Of a stretch of 64,000 nucleotides of DNA, positions 35,667-43,015 are shown one piece after another. The DNA comes from Ktedonobacteria bacterium brp13 (GTDB lineage Bacteria > Chloroflexota > Ktedonobacteria > Ktedonobacterales > Ktedonobacteraceae). The stretch is from positions 7,047,485 through 7,111,484 of the forward strand of contig AP024096.1 in NCBI GenBank assembly GCA_015099395.1. The letters run 5' to 3'. How positions within the stretch are numbered: position 1 is the stretch's first letter; every line of letters begins with the position of its first letter. The notes under the pieces were generated by a model, which had not been told where the DNA came from, searched no databases, and saw only the letters and a list, made by a program, of their open reading frames with translations. The translations under genes were made by a program, and so were the position numbers.

Positions 35667-36032
35667 ATGGTTGATCTGAAACAAATGCTGAGCCGTTTTC
35701 TGGCTATTCCTGGCGTGCGTCAGGCGATCCTGGTGGGCCGTGATGGCCTGATGATCGAGAGTATGACGCGTGATGGGAAAGAGGACATGGAAGCGGTGGG
35801 TGCAATTACAACGGCAAGCTTTAGCTCCGCAGAGGCGTTAGGGCAGGAGATAGGGCGCGGGAGTGCGGTGGGGTTGCTTTTAGAATATGAACACGGGCTG
35901 GTGAGTGTTGATCCTCTGGGGGATTTTGCCTTGATGGTAACGCTCTCAGATAATGCCTCGAACATTGGTCGCGTACGCCATCTGGTTAAAGCGAGTCGTA
36001 ATGAAATTCTTGAGGCTCTAGATATAGCATAG
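35667..36032 (+). CDS. Roadblock/LC7-domain protein 1
   Basis: A 121-residue single-domain protein: MVDLKQMLSRFLAIPGVRQAI, LVGRDGLMIES, EYEHGLVSVDPLGDFALMVTL. This is the Roadblock/LC7 fold, used in bacteria as a partner or activator of MglA-type GTPases (MglB role). ATG at 35667 follows GTGGAGGAAAGA. It heads a three-gene unit with a second Roadblock-like gene 67 nt downstream and an MglA-like GTPase after it. Confidence 0.85.
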   Translation: MVDLKQMLSRFLAIPGVRQAILVGRDGLMIESMTRDGKEDMEAVGAITTASFSSAEALGQEIGRGSAVGLLLEYEHGLVSVDPLGDFALMVTLSDNASNIGRVRHLVKASRNEILEALDIA

Positions 36033-36099
36033 CGCAGTATAATATGGTGTATTATTATAATACCTTATGCCAGACGTGTACACGGAGGGCGGCGCGTCC

Positions 36100-36594
36100 A
36101 TGGAACAATTAACGAATTTAATCATTTCTGATCGAGAACTGACGACAATCTCAAATGTGTTGATGAAACTCATGAATGATACCAATGCCACGTCAGCTAT
36201 GCTCCTGGATAAAAGCGGCCAGGTGGTAGCGCTACAGGGTAACGGTATTCGTCGTGATGCAACAACGCTTGGTGCATTGTTGGCCGGTGTCTTCTCTTCT
36301 TCGCGAGAAGTTGCGAAACTGCTCAATGAGAAAGATTTCCGCAACATTTTCCAGCAAGGGGTGCAAGAGAATATCTACACCACTATGGTCGAGGAACAAT
36401 GGCTGCTGGTCATTATTTTTGACAAGTTGACGCACATCGGGCTGGTCAAGGTTCTATCGAAGAAGGCTTCCGACGAATTGGGGCGTGTACTGGAACGTGT
36501 ACGTAGTGACACCACTCGTACAAAGTCGTCTGTACTCAATCTTCAGTTTCGCTCGTCTGTCGAAGATACCATTGATCTGCTTTTCCGCGATTAG
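36100..36594 (+). CDS. Roadblock/LC7-like protein 2
   Basis: A 164-residue protein with a divergent Roadblock/LC7 core: MLLDKSGQVVALQGNG, TTLGALLAGVFSSSREVAKLL, QWLLVIIFDKLTHIGLVKVL. A C-terminal helix of about 30 residues (RVRSDTTRTKSSVLNLQFRS) extends beyond the fold. ATG at 36100 lies behind ACGGAGGG; an ATG at 36067 has no ribosome site. It overlaps functionally with the MglA-like gene 15 nt downstream, probably as its GAP or scaffold. Confidence 0.78.
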   Translation: MEQLTNLIISDRELTTISNVLMKLMNDTNATSAMLLDKSGQVVALQGNGIRRDATTLGALLAGVFSSSREVAKLLNEKDFRNIFQQGVQENIYTTMVEEQWLLVIIFDKLTHIGLVKVLSKKASDELGRVLERVRSDTTRTKSSVLNLQFRSSVEDTIDLLFRD

Positions 36595-36609
36595 AGGAAC
36601 CTATCGTAT

Positions 36610-37185
36610 ATGGCTCTCATCAATATTGCGACCCATGAGATCCACTGTAAGATTGTATATTACGGGATTGGATACTGTGGGAAGACAACGAATTTGCAAC
36701 ATGTGCATAGGAGCATCCATCCGAGTGCCAGGGGCGAGATGCTCTCTATCGCAACGGAGACAGAGCGAACGCTGTTCTTCGATTTCTTGCCATTGGATCT
36801 GGGAACGGTCCATGGCTTTCGCACGCGTTTCCATCTTTATACGGTGCCCGGTCAGATTCTCTACGAACGTACACGTCTCGCCGTGCTTAACGGTGCCGAT
36901 GGGATCGTGTTTGTGGTAGATTCGCAGGCCGAGAAATTTGAAGAGAACATTCAGAGCATTGCCGAGCTTGATGCCAATATGCGGCGTATTGGAAAGGATC
37001 TGATGACATTTCCTCTGGTCATGCAGTGGAACAAGCGCGACATGCCCAATGCTTTACCGGTTCCTGTTCTGGAACGTTACCTCAATCGTATGCGGGTACC
37101 GAGCTTTGAAGCGGTAGCCTCTGATGGGCGAGGTGTATTTGCGTCTTTGCGTGCAATCAGCAAAAACGTGATGGCACAATTGTAG
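36610..37185 (+). CDS. MglA-like small GTPase
   Basis: A 191-residue Ras-like GTPase. Walker A GIGYCGKTTNL (residues about 19-29), the MglA-specific stretch ATETERTLFFDFLPLDLG, the switch II region VPGQ in place of DxxGQ, and the base-recognition motif NKRD are present. MglA sets the polarity of gliding or twitching motility and cell-pole assembly. In the operon it follows two Roadblock proteins, the usual regulator partners. GxxxxGKT is intact, so GTP binding is expected. Confidence 0.87.
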   Translation: MALINIATHEIHCKIVYYGIGYCGKTTNLQHVHRSIHPSARGEMLSIATETERTLFFDFLPLDLGTVHGFRTRFHLYTVPGQILYERTRLAVLNGADGIVFVVDSQAEKFEENIQSIAELDANMRRIGKDLMTFPLVMQWNKRDMPNALPVPVLERYLNRMRVPSFEAVASDGRGVFASLRAISKNVMAQL

Positions 37186-37263
37186 GTTCTGCTTTTACGC
37201 AACGGACGCTAGACGACGTATTTTTATTTCTGGTTGGTGGTTTGCGAGGGAGTGGTATTGGTG

Positions 37264-37506
37264 ATGCCTGCGCTAACTCATGCATCTACAACCGAGACCA
37301 CTCGTGGTATAACGATCTACGGTGTGGACTTTACCAGTGCTCCTTCTCGTCGCAAACCACTGACCTGTATCCGCTGTGACCTTTCCTCTACACTGCTCAC
37401 TGTCCGCGATTGTCTTACATTCTCTGTGTTCGCACCCTTTGAGGCGTGGCTGGCACAGGATGGTCCCTGGCTGGCCGCCTGTGACTTCCCCTTTAGAATC
37501 TTCTGA
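37264..37506 (+). pseudogene. DUF429-family N-terminal fragment, frameshifted
   Basis: MPALTHASTT then YGVDFTSAPSRRKPLTCIRC, and FEAWLAQDGPWLAACDFPF is the recognisable opening of DUF429 proteins. Directly after DFPF, where the family continues with a Gly-Pro-Arg segment, the frame shifts and stops (RIF). The rest, some 150 or more residues, is absent, since a HAD gene begins on the other strand within 90 bases. Non-functional. Confidence 0.6.
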
Positions 37507-37587
37507 CCGGTCTGCTCTCTGTTATCTATGGTATCCATCTGAGCCTACAGAAAGAGCTGGAGCAGCATCTAATTGAAGAACGGTGTA

Positions 37588-38052
37588 CTATCCGCGTAGC
37601 GTTGCAATTAAACGTTTAGGTTTCATGACCAGGTCTATCGCATGGGTAGGACTGTAGGCGATAATATCAGCGCCTTGTAGTGCACGCGTCGCTAGCCCTT
37701 CGGGTGTCAGGACCGCTACTCCAATAGCGGCGAGGCGCAGCATACTGCTATCGTTCACTCCGTTACCAAAGGCGATAACGTTAATGGGTCCCAGATTCTG
37801 TACATAACGCATTTTCTCCTCGCCACGTATGACCTTGTGAACAGCAAAACCCAGTGATTTTTCGAGGTCGGCATGATGTCCATAAGTGTCAGATGTCAGG
37901 AGATGGATGAAAAGCTGCTCTGAAAGTACCTGAAGCCGGTCCGCAATGCCCGGAATGGCGATTCCGTCGATCGCCAATGTCCCATTGATGTCAAAGACTG
38001 CATGTTGCAGCTCAAGTATTCCACGCTGAGGAATGTCAATTTCAATAGCCAA
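37588..38052 (-). CDS. HAD-fold protein, soluble P-type-ATPase-like
   Basis: A 154-residue HAD-superfamily protein of the small cap-less P-type-ATPase-like kind. Motif I is FDINGTLA, with Asn in the place of the usual second Asp. Motif II Thr is in LLTSDTYG, motif III Lys in RGEEKMRYVQ and motif IV in AFGNGVNDSSML. The layout matches the P domain of P-type ATPases. Likely a phosphatase or regulatory domain; substrate unknown. No partner gene. Confidence 0.75.
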   Translation of the reverse strand: MAIEIDIPQRGILELQHAVFDINGTLAIDGIAIPGIADRLQVLSEQLFIHLLTSDTYGHHADLEKSLGFAVHKVIRGEEKMRYVQNLGPINVIAFGNGVNDSSMLRLAAIGVAVLTPEGLATRALQGADIIAYSPTHAIDLVMKPKRLIATLRG

Positions 38053-38165
38053 CTTCTAAAGTTCTCCCTTTGTTATTGATAGATATCATTCAATTGTATG
38101 TCTGCTATTTACAGAATAGCGTACCGCTGGTCTCTTGTGCAAGTATTGTCTGCAAATAGGTACGC

Positions 38166-38202
38166 AAAAAGCTCCCCATAGCTTTACTGCGGGGAGCTTT
38201 TT
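38166..38202. terminator. Terminator between HAD and GlsB-like genes
   Basis: AAAAAGCTCCCC at 38166-38177 pairs with GGGGAGCTTTTT at 38191-38202. The right side is followed by a 25-base tandem duplication. Confidence 0.65.
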
Positions 38203-38252
38203 CTACAGCTATCGAACTATTGAATGCGCTTTTTCTACAGCTATCGAACTAT
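38196..38252. repeat. 25-base direct repeat, period 32
   Basis: The segment starting GCTTTTTCTACAGCTATCG occurs at 38196-38220 and at 38228-38252, so the tail of the terminator has been copied once. No coding effect. Confidence 0.7.
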
Positions 38253-38316
38253 CGAATGAGTCGTTTCATTGGGCTTGCTTTGTATTACTTGCCTCGCTTG
38301 TCATCTCGTAGAGCGC

Positions 38317-38664
38317 TTAGAAGAAGCGACGGCGTTCTCTGCGTGGACGGCGAGCGTAGGTACCACGGCGATAGTAGCGATCACGACCACGGCTATAGAC
38401 TCGATGATAGAACAGGCCACTCCAAAGTGCTACAAAGATGGCTGCGACAATCAAAGATGTCAGCAGTGGGGCACCAGCGATATAGTAGTCGTTTGCCAGG
38501 TGAATATTTAGGAGACCGACAAAGATAAACATGGCAATAAAACCGATAATCATCGCTCCGACAATACCATCAGGGGCGCGACGTCGTGCGATAGCCTCGC
38601 CGAGAAAACCGCCGATGGCTGCAATAATGAGCCAGACAATCAGACCTGTAACTGAAAAGTGCAT
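38317..38664 (-). CDS. GlsB/YeaQ/YmgE-type membrane protein with basic tail
   Basis: A 115-residue protein with three membrane helices: GLIVWLIIAAIGGFLGEAIA, APDGIVGAMIIGFIAMFIF, LLTSLIVAAIFVALWSG. The family signature G(F/W)LGExIARRRAPDGIVGAMIIG is present. It differs from most relatives by a 35-residue Arg/Tyr-rich cytoplasmic tail (RGRDRYYRRGTYARRPRR), which could bind nucleic acid or acidic lipid. Family members are envelope-stress genes. ATG behind AAGGAGGTT. Confidence 0.82.
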   Translation of the reverse strand: MHFSVTGLIVWLIIAAIGGFLGEAIARRRAPDGIVGAMIIGFIAMFIFVGLLNIHLANDYYIAGAPLLTSLIVAAIFVALWSGLFYHRVYSRGRDRYYRRGTYARRPRRERRRFF

Positions 38665-38792
38665 GCTGTAACCTCCTTGTTATATAATGTTTATAATTCC
38701 GTATTTTCTAAGTTAAGTACGTTTGTCCCAATGTTTTCGCTTCAAAACTCTGCTGCTGTCCGGTGTTGTGCAGGGAAAGCCGGCGAGTTATA

Positions 38793-38830
38793 TGAGCGCG
38801 ACCATACGATGATTGCATGGTCACGCTCAT
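38793..38830 (-). terminator. Hairpin downstream of the HEAT-like hypothetical gene
   Basis: TGAGCGCGACCAT pairs with ATGGTCACGCTCA (one mismatch) around an 11-base loop, 20 bases past the stop codon at 38850. Confidence 0.5.
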
Positions 38831-38849
38831 AGGGTGGTCTTGCTGAATG

Positions 38850-39305
38850 CTAGCTTAGCGCATAGAGACGCGGTTTACTGGCCTGTGTTATGGTTTGTGT
38901 GGCGCCCATACCCGCAAGTGTCAGAGCGGCGGCAAGACGGATCGTACGGGCTTGCTGAGGCTGCTGCATAAGCTTAAAGAGTTGTGGAATTGTTGCTGGA
39001 TCGTCGAGCTGGACAAGGAGCCAGGTGACGGCTTCGCGCTCGGCTTCATCGTGGTTCTGCAGGGCATGCACCAGTTGGGTCGCGAAGGGTGGACCGTAAT
39101 GTGTGTGGCATGCCATGAGTCGCTGGCGTAGTTCGCTCGTACTCAATGTACTGGTATTGGTCAGGTCTATGAACTCGTGGATCTTACTGCGAAGATTTAT
39201 ACGAGACTCAAGCTCAAAAACATTCCAACCATCGTTCTTTATGTCTATAGCGGTCTCTGAGAGTTCTGAGAGTAGCTGGAAGGGCCTGTCGTCCCATCTT
39301 TCCAT
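38850..39305 (-). CDS. Hypothetical helical protein, HEAT-like
   Basis: About 151 residues from the ATG at 39305 (AAAGGACATCACTTG upstream); a longer frame to 39443 overlaps the DUF402 gene and is less likely. The sequence is all-helical: MERWDDRPFQLLSELSETAI, STSELRQRLMACHTHYGPPF, AVTWLLVQLDDPATIPQLFK, TIRLAAALTLAGMG. The last two blocks resemble degenerate HEAT repeats. Co-directional with the DUF402 gene 73 bases upstream, so possibly one operon. No function known. Confidence 0.6.
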   Translation of the reverse strand: MERWDDRPFQLLSELSETAIDIKNDGWNVFELESRINLRSKIHEFIDLTNTSTLSTSELRQRLMACHTHYGPPFATQLVHALQNHDEAEREAVTWLLVQLDDPATIPQLFKLMQQPQQARTIRLAAALTLAGMGATQTITQASKPRLYALS

Positions 39306-39378
39306 CAAGTGATGTCCTTTCAATGCGATTGCCTGGGCGCGCGTGTAAAGCATGCAAGGAGCAAGGTAAGGTAGCCCT

Positions 39379-39843
39379 TTATGCAAACGCGTCCTGGTGG
39401 TTGTGTAGTAGAGAGTACAGTTCGTGCAGGCCTTGTTGTGCACCCTGACGTTGCTCAGGGGTTAATACGGCTGCTGCAAATTCGTCTTCATCGAGCAGTA
39501 GTGGTTGCCCGTCCGGTCTGATCCAGAGATCCAGGTAGAGGTCCACCTGTTTGATAGTCTCCTGCGTATTTATGTGGTATACATGAGCAGGCTCAGCAAT
39601 ATTGCAATACCAGCCTTTACGTGTACCAGATGTGTTTGCAATATCAAAAATATTATACCAGCGATCTGTATAGTAATACTCTATAAAGCGATCACCAGTT
39701 TCAAAACGTGTATAGCCCAGATCCCGCTCAGCCATTGTCCAGAATGCCTGAATGACGATGCGGTGGGCATCGCGAGCAATCACCTCGCCACTATAACGGA
39801 GCATTTCAGCGCCTTGTGGATTGAGCTTAATGACAGTTAACAT
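39379..39843 (-). CDS. DUF402-domain protein
   Basis: A 154-residue protein with the DUF402 core: FIEYYYTDRWYNIFDI, KGWYCNIAEPAHV, VDLYLDLWIRPDGQPLLLDEDEFA. DUF402 proteins related to FomD/Ntdp hydrolyse nucleoside 5'-di- or triphosphates or cytidylyl phosphonates, with ligands drawn from the LDLWI, PDG and DEDEF strands, all kept here. ATG start at 39843 with GAGGGAAG upstream. Catalytic role inferred. Confidence 0.83.
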   Translation of the reverse strand: MLTVIKLNPQGAEMLRYSGEVIARDAHRIVIQAFWTMAERDLGYTRFETGDRFIEYYYTDRWYNIFDIANTSGTRKGWYCNIAEPAHVYHINTQETIKQVDLYLDLWIRPDGQPLLLDEDEFAAAVLTPEQRQGAQQGLHELYSLLHNHQDAFA

Positions 39844-40013
39844 CTTCCCTCATACTGAATGAATGGGATTGCTCCTCAAACACGTGGAGTGTGTTTTGCA
39901 ATAGCTAGTGTAGCTTACTTTCAAGGCGGTTGCAAGAGTTGAGATGCTGTCGCCATCCTCTCTGTGTATGCGATATGACATCCCTGTCGTAGTGTTTTAC
40001 TAACCCAGGTGCG

Positions 40014-40838
40014 CTACCAGGCGTAGCGCTGTATATTGTGTAAGCTCTCATTGAGGTGACGCACAAGAACTTCACTATCATCTGCCAGTGCAGGAGCTTC
40101 TAGACTCAAGTTGCCATGAAAACCTGCGTGTTGGAGTCGTTGAAAGAAGCGGGCAAAGTCGATATTACCCTCACCGGGGTGTAGATACACACGCTTGCCA
40201 TTCAGAAATGGTTGTCCATCGGAGTCCTTGATATGGACATGATGGACGCGATCGCTCTCCCAGAGCCATGGTGTCTCGAAGATTGTATCCAATTGCTTAT
40301 AATTTGCCAGGAACTCGGTATCGAGTGCGATATGGCAACGTGGATCGCATTGCAGGGCACGTTTAATATTGCTCAGTGGATCGTAGTGCCGACCAGGAAT
40401 AGTTTCGATTGCCAACTCTATCTCATAACGGGCTGCCTCATCGTAGCATTGGCGCAACACCGAAAGGTTGTTGTCGAGATTATCATCCAATTCGGGCCAG
40501 TTCCAGAGGTGGAGTACAAGGAGCTGTGTATTGAGCATCTGGCCCAGGCGAAAGTTTTCTATCAGGCATTGAACGCCGCGTTGCCGCTCAGCCGGATCGT
40601 CCTGTCCAAGCAGGGTCCCGATACTTTTTTCGCCATGCATCGCAGGAAAACGGAGTCCCGAGTTGTGTAGTGCTGTACCAATCTTCTCTATCTCAGTATA
40701 CCAGGAGGGATAGAACATCAACTCGAAGCCAGCAACATCTAGAGCCGGACCGTACTGGAGGACTGCCTCGTAGCCGGTGTGGTCAGGATAACGGCTAAAT
40801 GCTCCGGTTGAGCACAAAATAGTAATTGATTGACTCAT
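40014..40838 (-). CDS. Sugar phosphate isomerase/epimerase-like TIM-barrel protein
   Basis: About 274 residues of the AP-endonuclease-2 fold: SITILCSTGAFSRYPD, FELMFYPSWYTEIEKIG, MHGEKSIGTLLG, LLVLHLWNWPEL, AIETIPGRHYDPLSNIK, HIALDTEFLANYKQLD, RVHHVHIKDSDGQPFL, HPGEGNIDFARFFQRL. Metal-ligand residues E, D, H and E expected from the family are in AIETIP, ALDTE, HVHIKD and LEAPA. Substrate unknown. ATG at 40838 has GGAG 12-15 bases upstream; an ATG at 40856 is an alternative. Confidence 0.8.
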   Translation of the reverse strand: MSQSITILCSTGAFSRYPDHTGYEAVLQYGPALDVAGFELMFYPSWYTEIEKIGTALHNSGLRFPAMHGEKSIGTLLGQDDPAERQRGVQCLIENFRLGQMLNTQLLVLHLWNWPELDDNLDNNLSVLRQCYDEAARYEIELAIETIPGRHYDPLSNIKRALQCDPRCHIALDTEFLANYKQLDTIFETPWLWESDRVHHVHIKDSDGQPFLNGKRVYLHPGEGNIDFARFFQRLQHAGFHGNLSLEAPALADDSEVLVRHLNESLHNIQRYAW

Positions 40839-41149
40839 GCTGAAAAGTGTCTCCATGATAGGTATAACAGATATATACGTTGCTCTTTCCAATAGAGCGT
40901 ACTGCCGATCCGTGCACTCGCATACGCAGGGTGCGTGAGCACGAGCGACGAAAGTTGCATAGGTCTTCTGTACAAGATCTTATTGTATGCAATAAATGAG
41001 CTGTGTGTAAACATGAAGACGCACATCTTGCGACGTCATTAAAAAGAAGCTGTGAACAGCGGCACTGATGTGTGGTTTGCGGGTATACCGGGTATACAAT
41101 GTAGCTATACTCTTGCAGAGAAAAAGAGCTTTACGTTATACTGAATAAC

Positions 41150-42424
41150 ATGTTGAATCTGGATTTTGTTTGCCAGCATCCGCAAATCGTACGTGAAGCA
41201 CTGCGAAAACGGCACGATGCGCGGACTATAGATGATATCTTACAGTTGGCTTCACAGCGGCGCGCTTATGCGACGGAATGTGATGGTTTTTATGTTGAGC
41301 TAAAGGCGCTCAAAGGGCAGATTAGTGCCGTGCCAATTGCAGAGCGTGATCTCTTTAATGTCCGAGTGAAGGTGATGAGTGAAGAGATTCGGAGATGTGA
41401 GCTCCAGATTGCGGATAGGGATAGCCGTCTGCACTTCTTATTGCTTAATCTGCCGAATATCCCCCATTCCAGCGTACCCTTTGGGGCAGCAAACGATCCA
41501 GATGAGGAGATACATCGGTGGGGGGAGCGTGCGACCTTTTATTTTGATCCTCAGGCACACTGGGATGTGGGGACACACCTGGGGATGCTGGATATAGAAC
41601 GAGGGTCACGGATTGCAGGGAGCCGCTTTGTGCTGCTCAAAGGGATGGGTGCACGTCTGGAACGCGCGTTAATTACGTTTATGCTGGATGTGCATACCCG
41701 TCAACATGACTATACTGAGATCCTACCACCACAACTGGTTAATCGTGCTGCCATGTTTAGTGCGGGTCAGTTTCCGAAGTTCGAGGATCAGGTATATCAG
41801 TGTACTGATGAGTTGTATCTCAATCCGACGGCAGAGGTTCCACTGGTCGGTATGCATGCCGGTGATATCTTTGCGGAGGGTGAGTTACCTTTACGTTATG
41901 TCTCATGGACAACCGCGTATCGGCGTGAAGCTGGTTCATCATCTCGGCAGACACGAGGTTTGCTACGGCTGCATCAGTTTAATAAAGTGGAGCTATTCCA
42001 GTATGTGGCACCGAGCGAATCCTATGGAGCGCTCTCGCAGATGTTGCAACATGCGGAGACAATTCTCCAGCAATTGGAGCTCTCTTATCGTGTTGTAGCA
42101 CTTAACAGTGCACATCTGCCGTTCTCAGCTGCGAAAACCTTTGATATCGAAGTCTGGATGCCAGCACAGCATGAGTATGTAGAAGTATCGTCGGTCAGCA
42201 ATTGTGAAGCGTTCCAGGCACAGCGTGCGTGTATTAAGTATCGTGCAGGCAAGCATGCTCATGCCCATTATGTGCATACGCTCAATGGTTCAGGGCTAGC
42301 CGTCGGGCGTACGATGGCAGCGATCTTAGAGACCTATCAGCAAGCGGATGGTTCAGTCGTTGTACCCAAGGTACTGCGACCTTATATGCAGACCTCGCTG
42401 CTGGTGCCATCCGACAATGCATAG
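41150..42424 (+). CDS. serS: Seryl-tRNA synthetase
   Basis: A 424-residue class II synthetase that charges tRNA-Ser. The N-terminal coiled-coil arm spans about 25-105. Class II motif 2 is FRREAGSS-like (YRREAGSSSRQTRGLLRLHQ), motif 3 is GSGLAVGRTMAAILETYQ, and EVSSVSNCEAFQAQR is the serine-binding strand. Length is normal. ATG at 41150 is directly preceded by an AT-rich stretch with no strong ribosome site. A tRNA-Ser(UGA) gene lies 177 bases downstream on the same strand. Confidence 0.93.
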   Translation: MLNLDFVCQHPQIVREALRKRHDARTIDDILQLASQRRAYATECDGFYVELKALKGQISAVPIAERDLFNVRVKVMSEEIRRCELQIADRDSRLHFLLLNLPNIPHSSVPFGAANDPDEEIHRWGERATFYFDPQAHWDVGTHLGMLDIERGSRIAGSRFVLLKGMGARLERALITFMLDVHTRQHDYTEILPPQLVNRAAMFSAGQFPKFEDQVYQCTDELYLNPTAEVPLVGMHAGDIFAEGELPLRYVSWTTAYRREAGSSSRQTRGLLRLHQFNKVELFQYVAPSESYGALSQMLQHAETILQQLELSYRVVALNSAHLPFSAAKTFDIEVWMPAQHEYVEVSSVSNCEAFQAQRACIKYRAGKHAHAHYVHTLNGSGLAVGRTMAAILETYQQADGSVVVPKVLRPYMQTSLLVPSDNA

Positions 42425-42601
42425 AACAGCGTCTATAAACATATTGAACGAGAAGTACTGCGAACGGAGAAGGAAACGCGAGCGACCATAGATAGTCAGA
42501 GCAAGTAATAGGGGAGCAAGGGAGGGGATTTTAAGGACCTTTGGGGAAATTACTTGCAAACCCCCTTCCCATCTTACCATAGTTGTGGTATAGTTATTTG
42601 C

Positions 42602-42684
42602 GGAAGGATGGCAGAGTGGTCTATTGCGGCTGTCTTGAAAACAGCTGGGTGAGAGCCCCGGGGGTTCGAATCCCTCTCCTTCCG
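42602..42684 (+). tRNA. tRNA-Ser(UGA)
   Basis: Acceptor GGAAGGA (42602-42608) pairs with TCCTTCC (42677-42683). The anticodon stem-loop CTGT-CTTGAAA-ACAG gives anticodon TGA. A long variable arm and the T loop TTCGAAT are present, as required for a class II tRNA-Ser. CCA is not encoded. It lies just after serS. Confidence 0.95.
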
Positions 42685-42685
42685 T

Positions 42686-42712
42686 TCTAGAGCAGATAAC
42701 ATCTGCTCTAGA
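42686..42712 (+). terminator. Terminator of the tRNA-Ser transcript
   Basis: TCTAGAGCAGAT-AAC-ATCTGCTCTAGA followed by TTTGTCTT, directly after the tRNA. Confidence 0.75.
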
Positions 42713-42809
42713 TTTGTCTTAGCTACTTTTCCCCAATTTCAGGTTATATGGGAAGCAAAACAGGTTGAAGAAACAATAAGCCCTGTCCTGACGTGCAGAT
42801 ACAAAATGG

Positions 42810-42866
42810 TTGTCTTTGCGACGAGTTCTTGTCTTTGCAGCGAGTTCTTGTTTTTGCAGCGAGTTC
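42810..42866 (+). repeat. 19-base tandem repeat, three copies
   Basis: Units at 42810-42828, 42829-42847 and 42848-42866 share TTGTNTTTGC, then GACGAGTTC or AGCGAGTTC. Copies two and three differ by one base. It lies about 150 bases upstream of the DUF4388 gene in a 330-base non-coding stretch, so it may contain repeated protein-binding sites. Confidence 0.75.
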
Positions 42867-43015
42867 AATATAGACACAAGTTCTTTATGCGCGAATAACC
42901 ATAATAGTGTGACAGTTATAGTTGACTCTCGTGCAAGTAATATATATCTATTATCTATCGTTTTGAGGGATGTATACTACTCGGGAGCCGTTTTCTGGAC
43001 GGACGGTGAAATATT

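Noticed and set aside
38220-38528. Plus-strand frame of 102 residues
   Set aside because: Lies antisense to the GlsB-like gene, which matches a known family.
42810-42866. CRISPR-like array considered for the 19-base repeats
   Set aside because: The units are directly adjacent with no spacers and only three copies; no cas gene is near.
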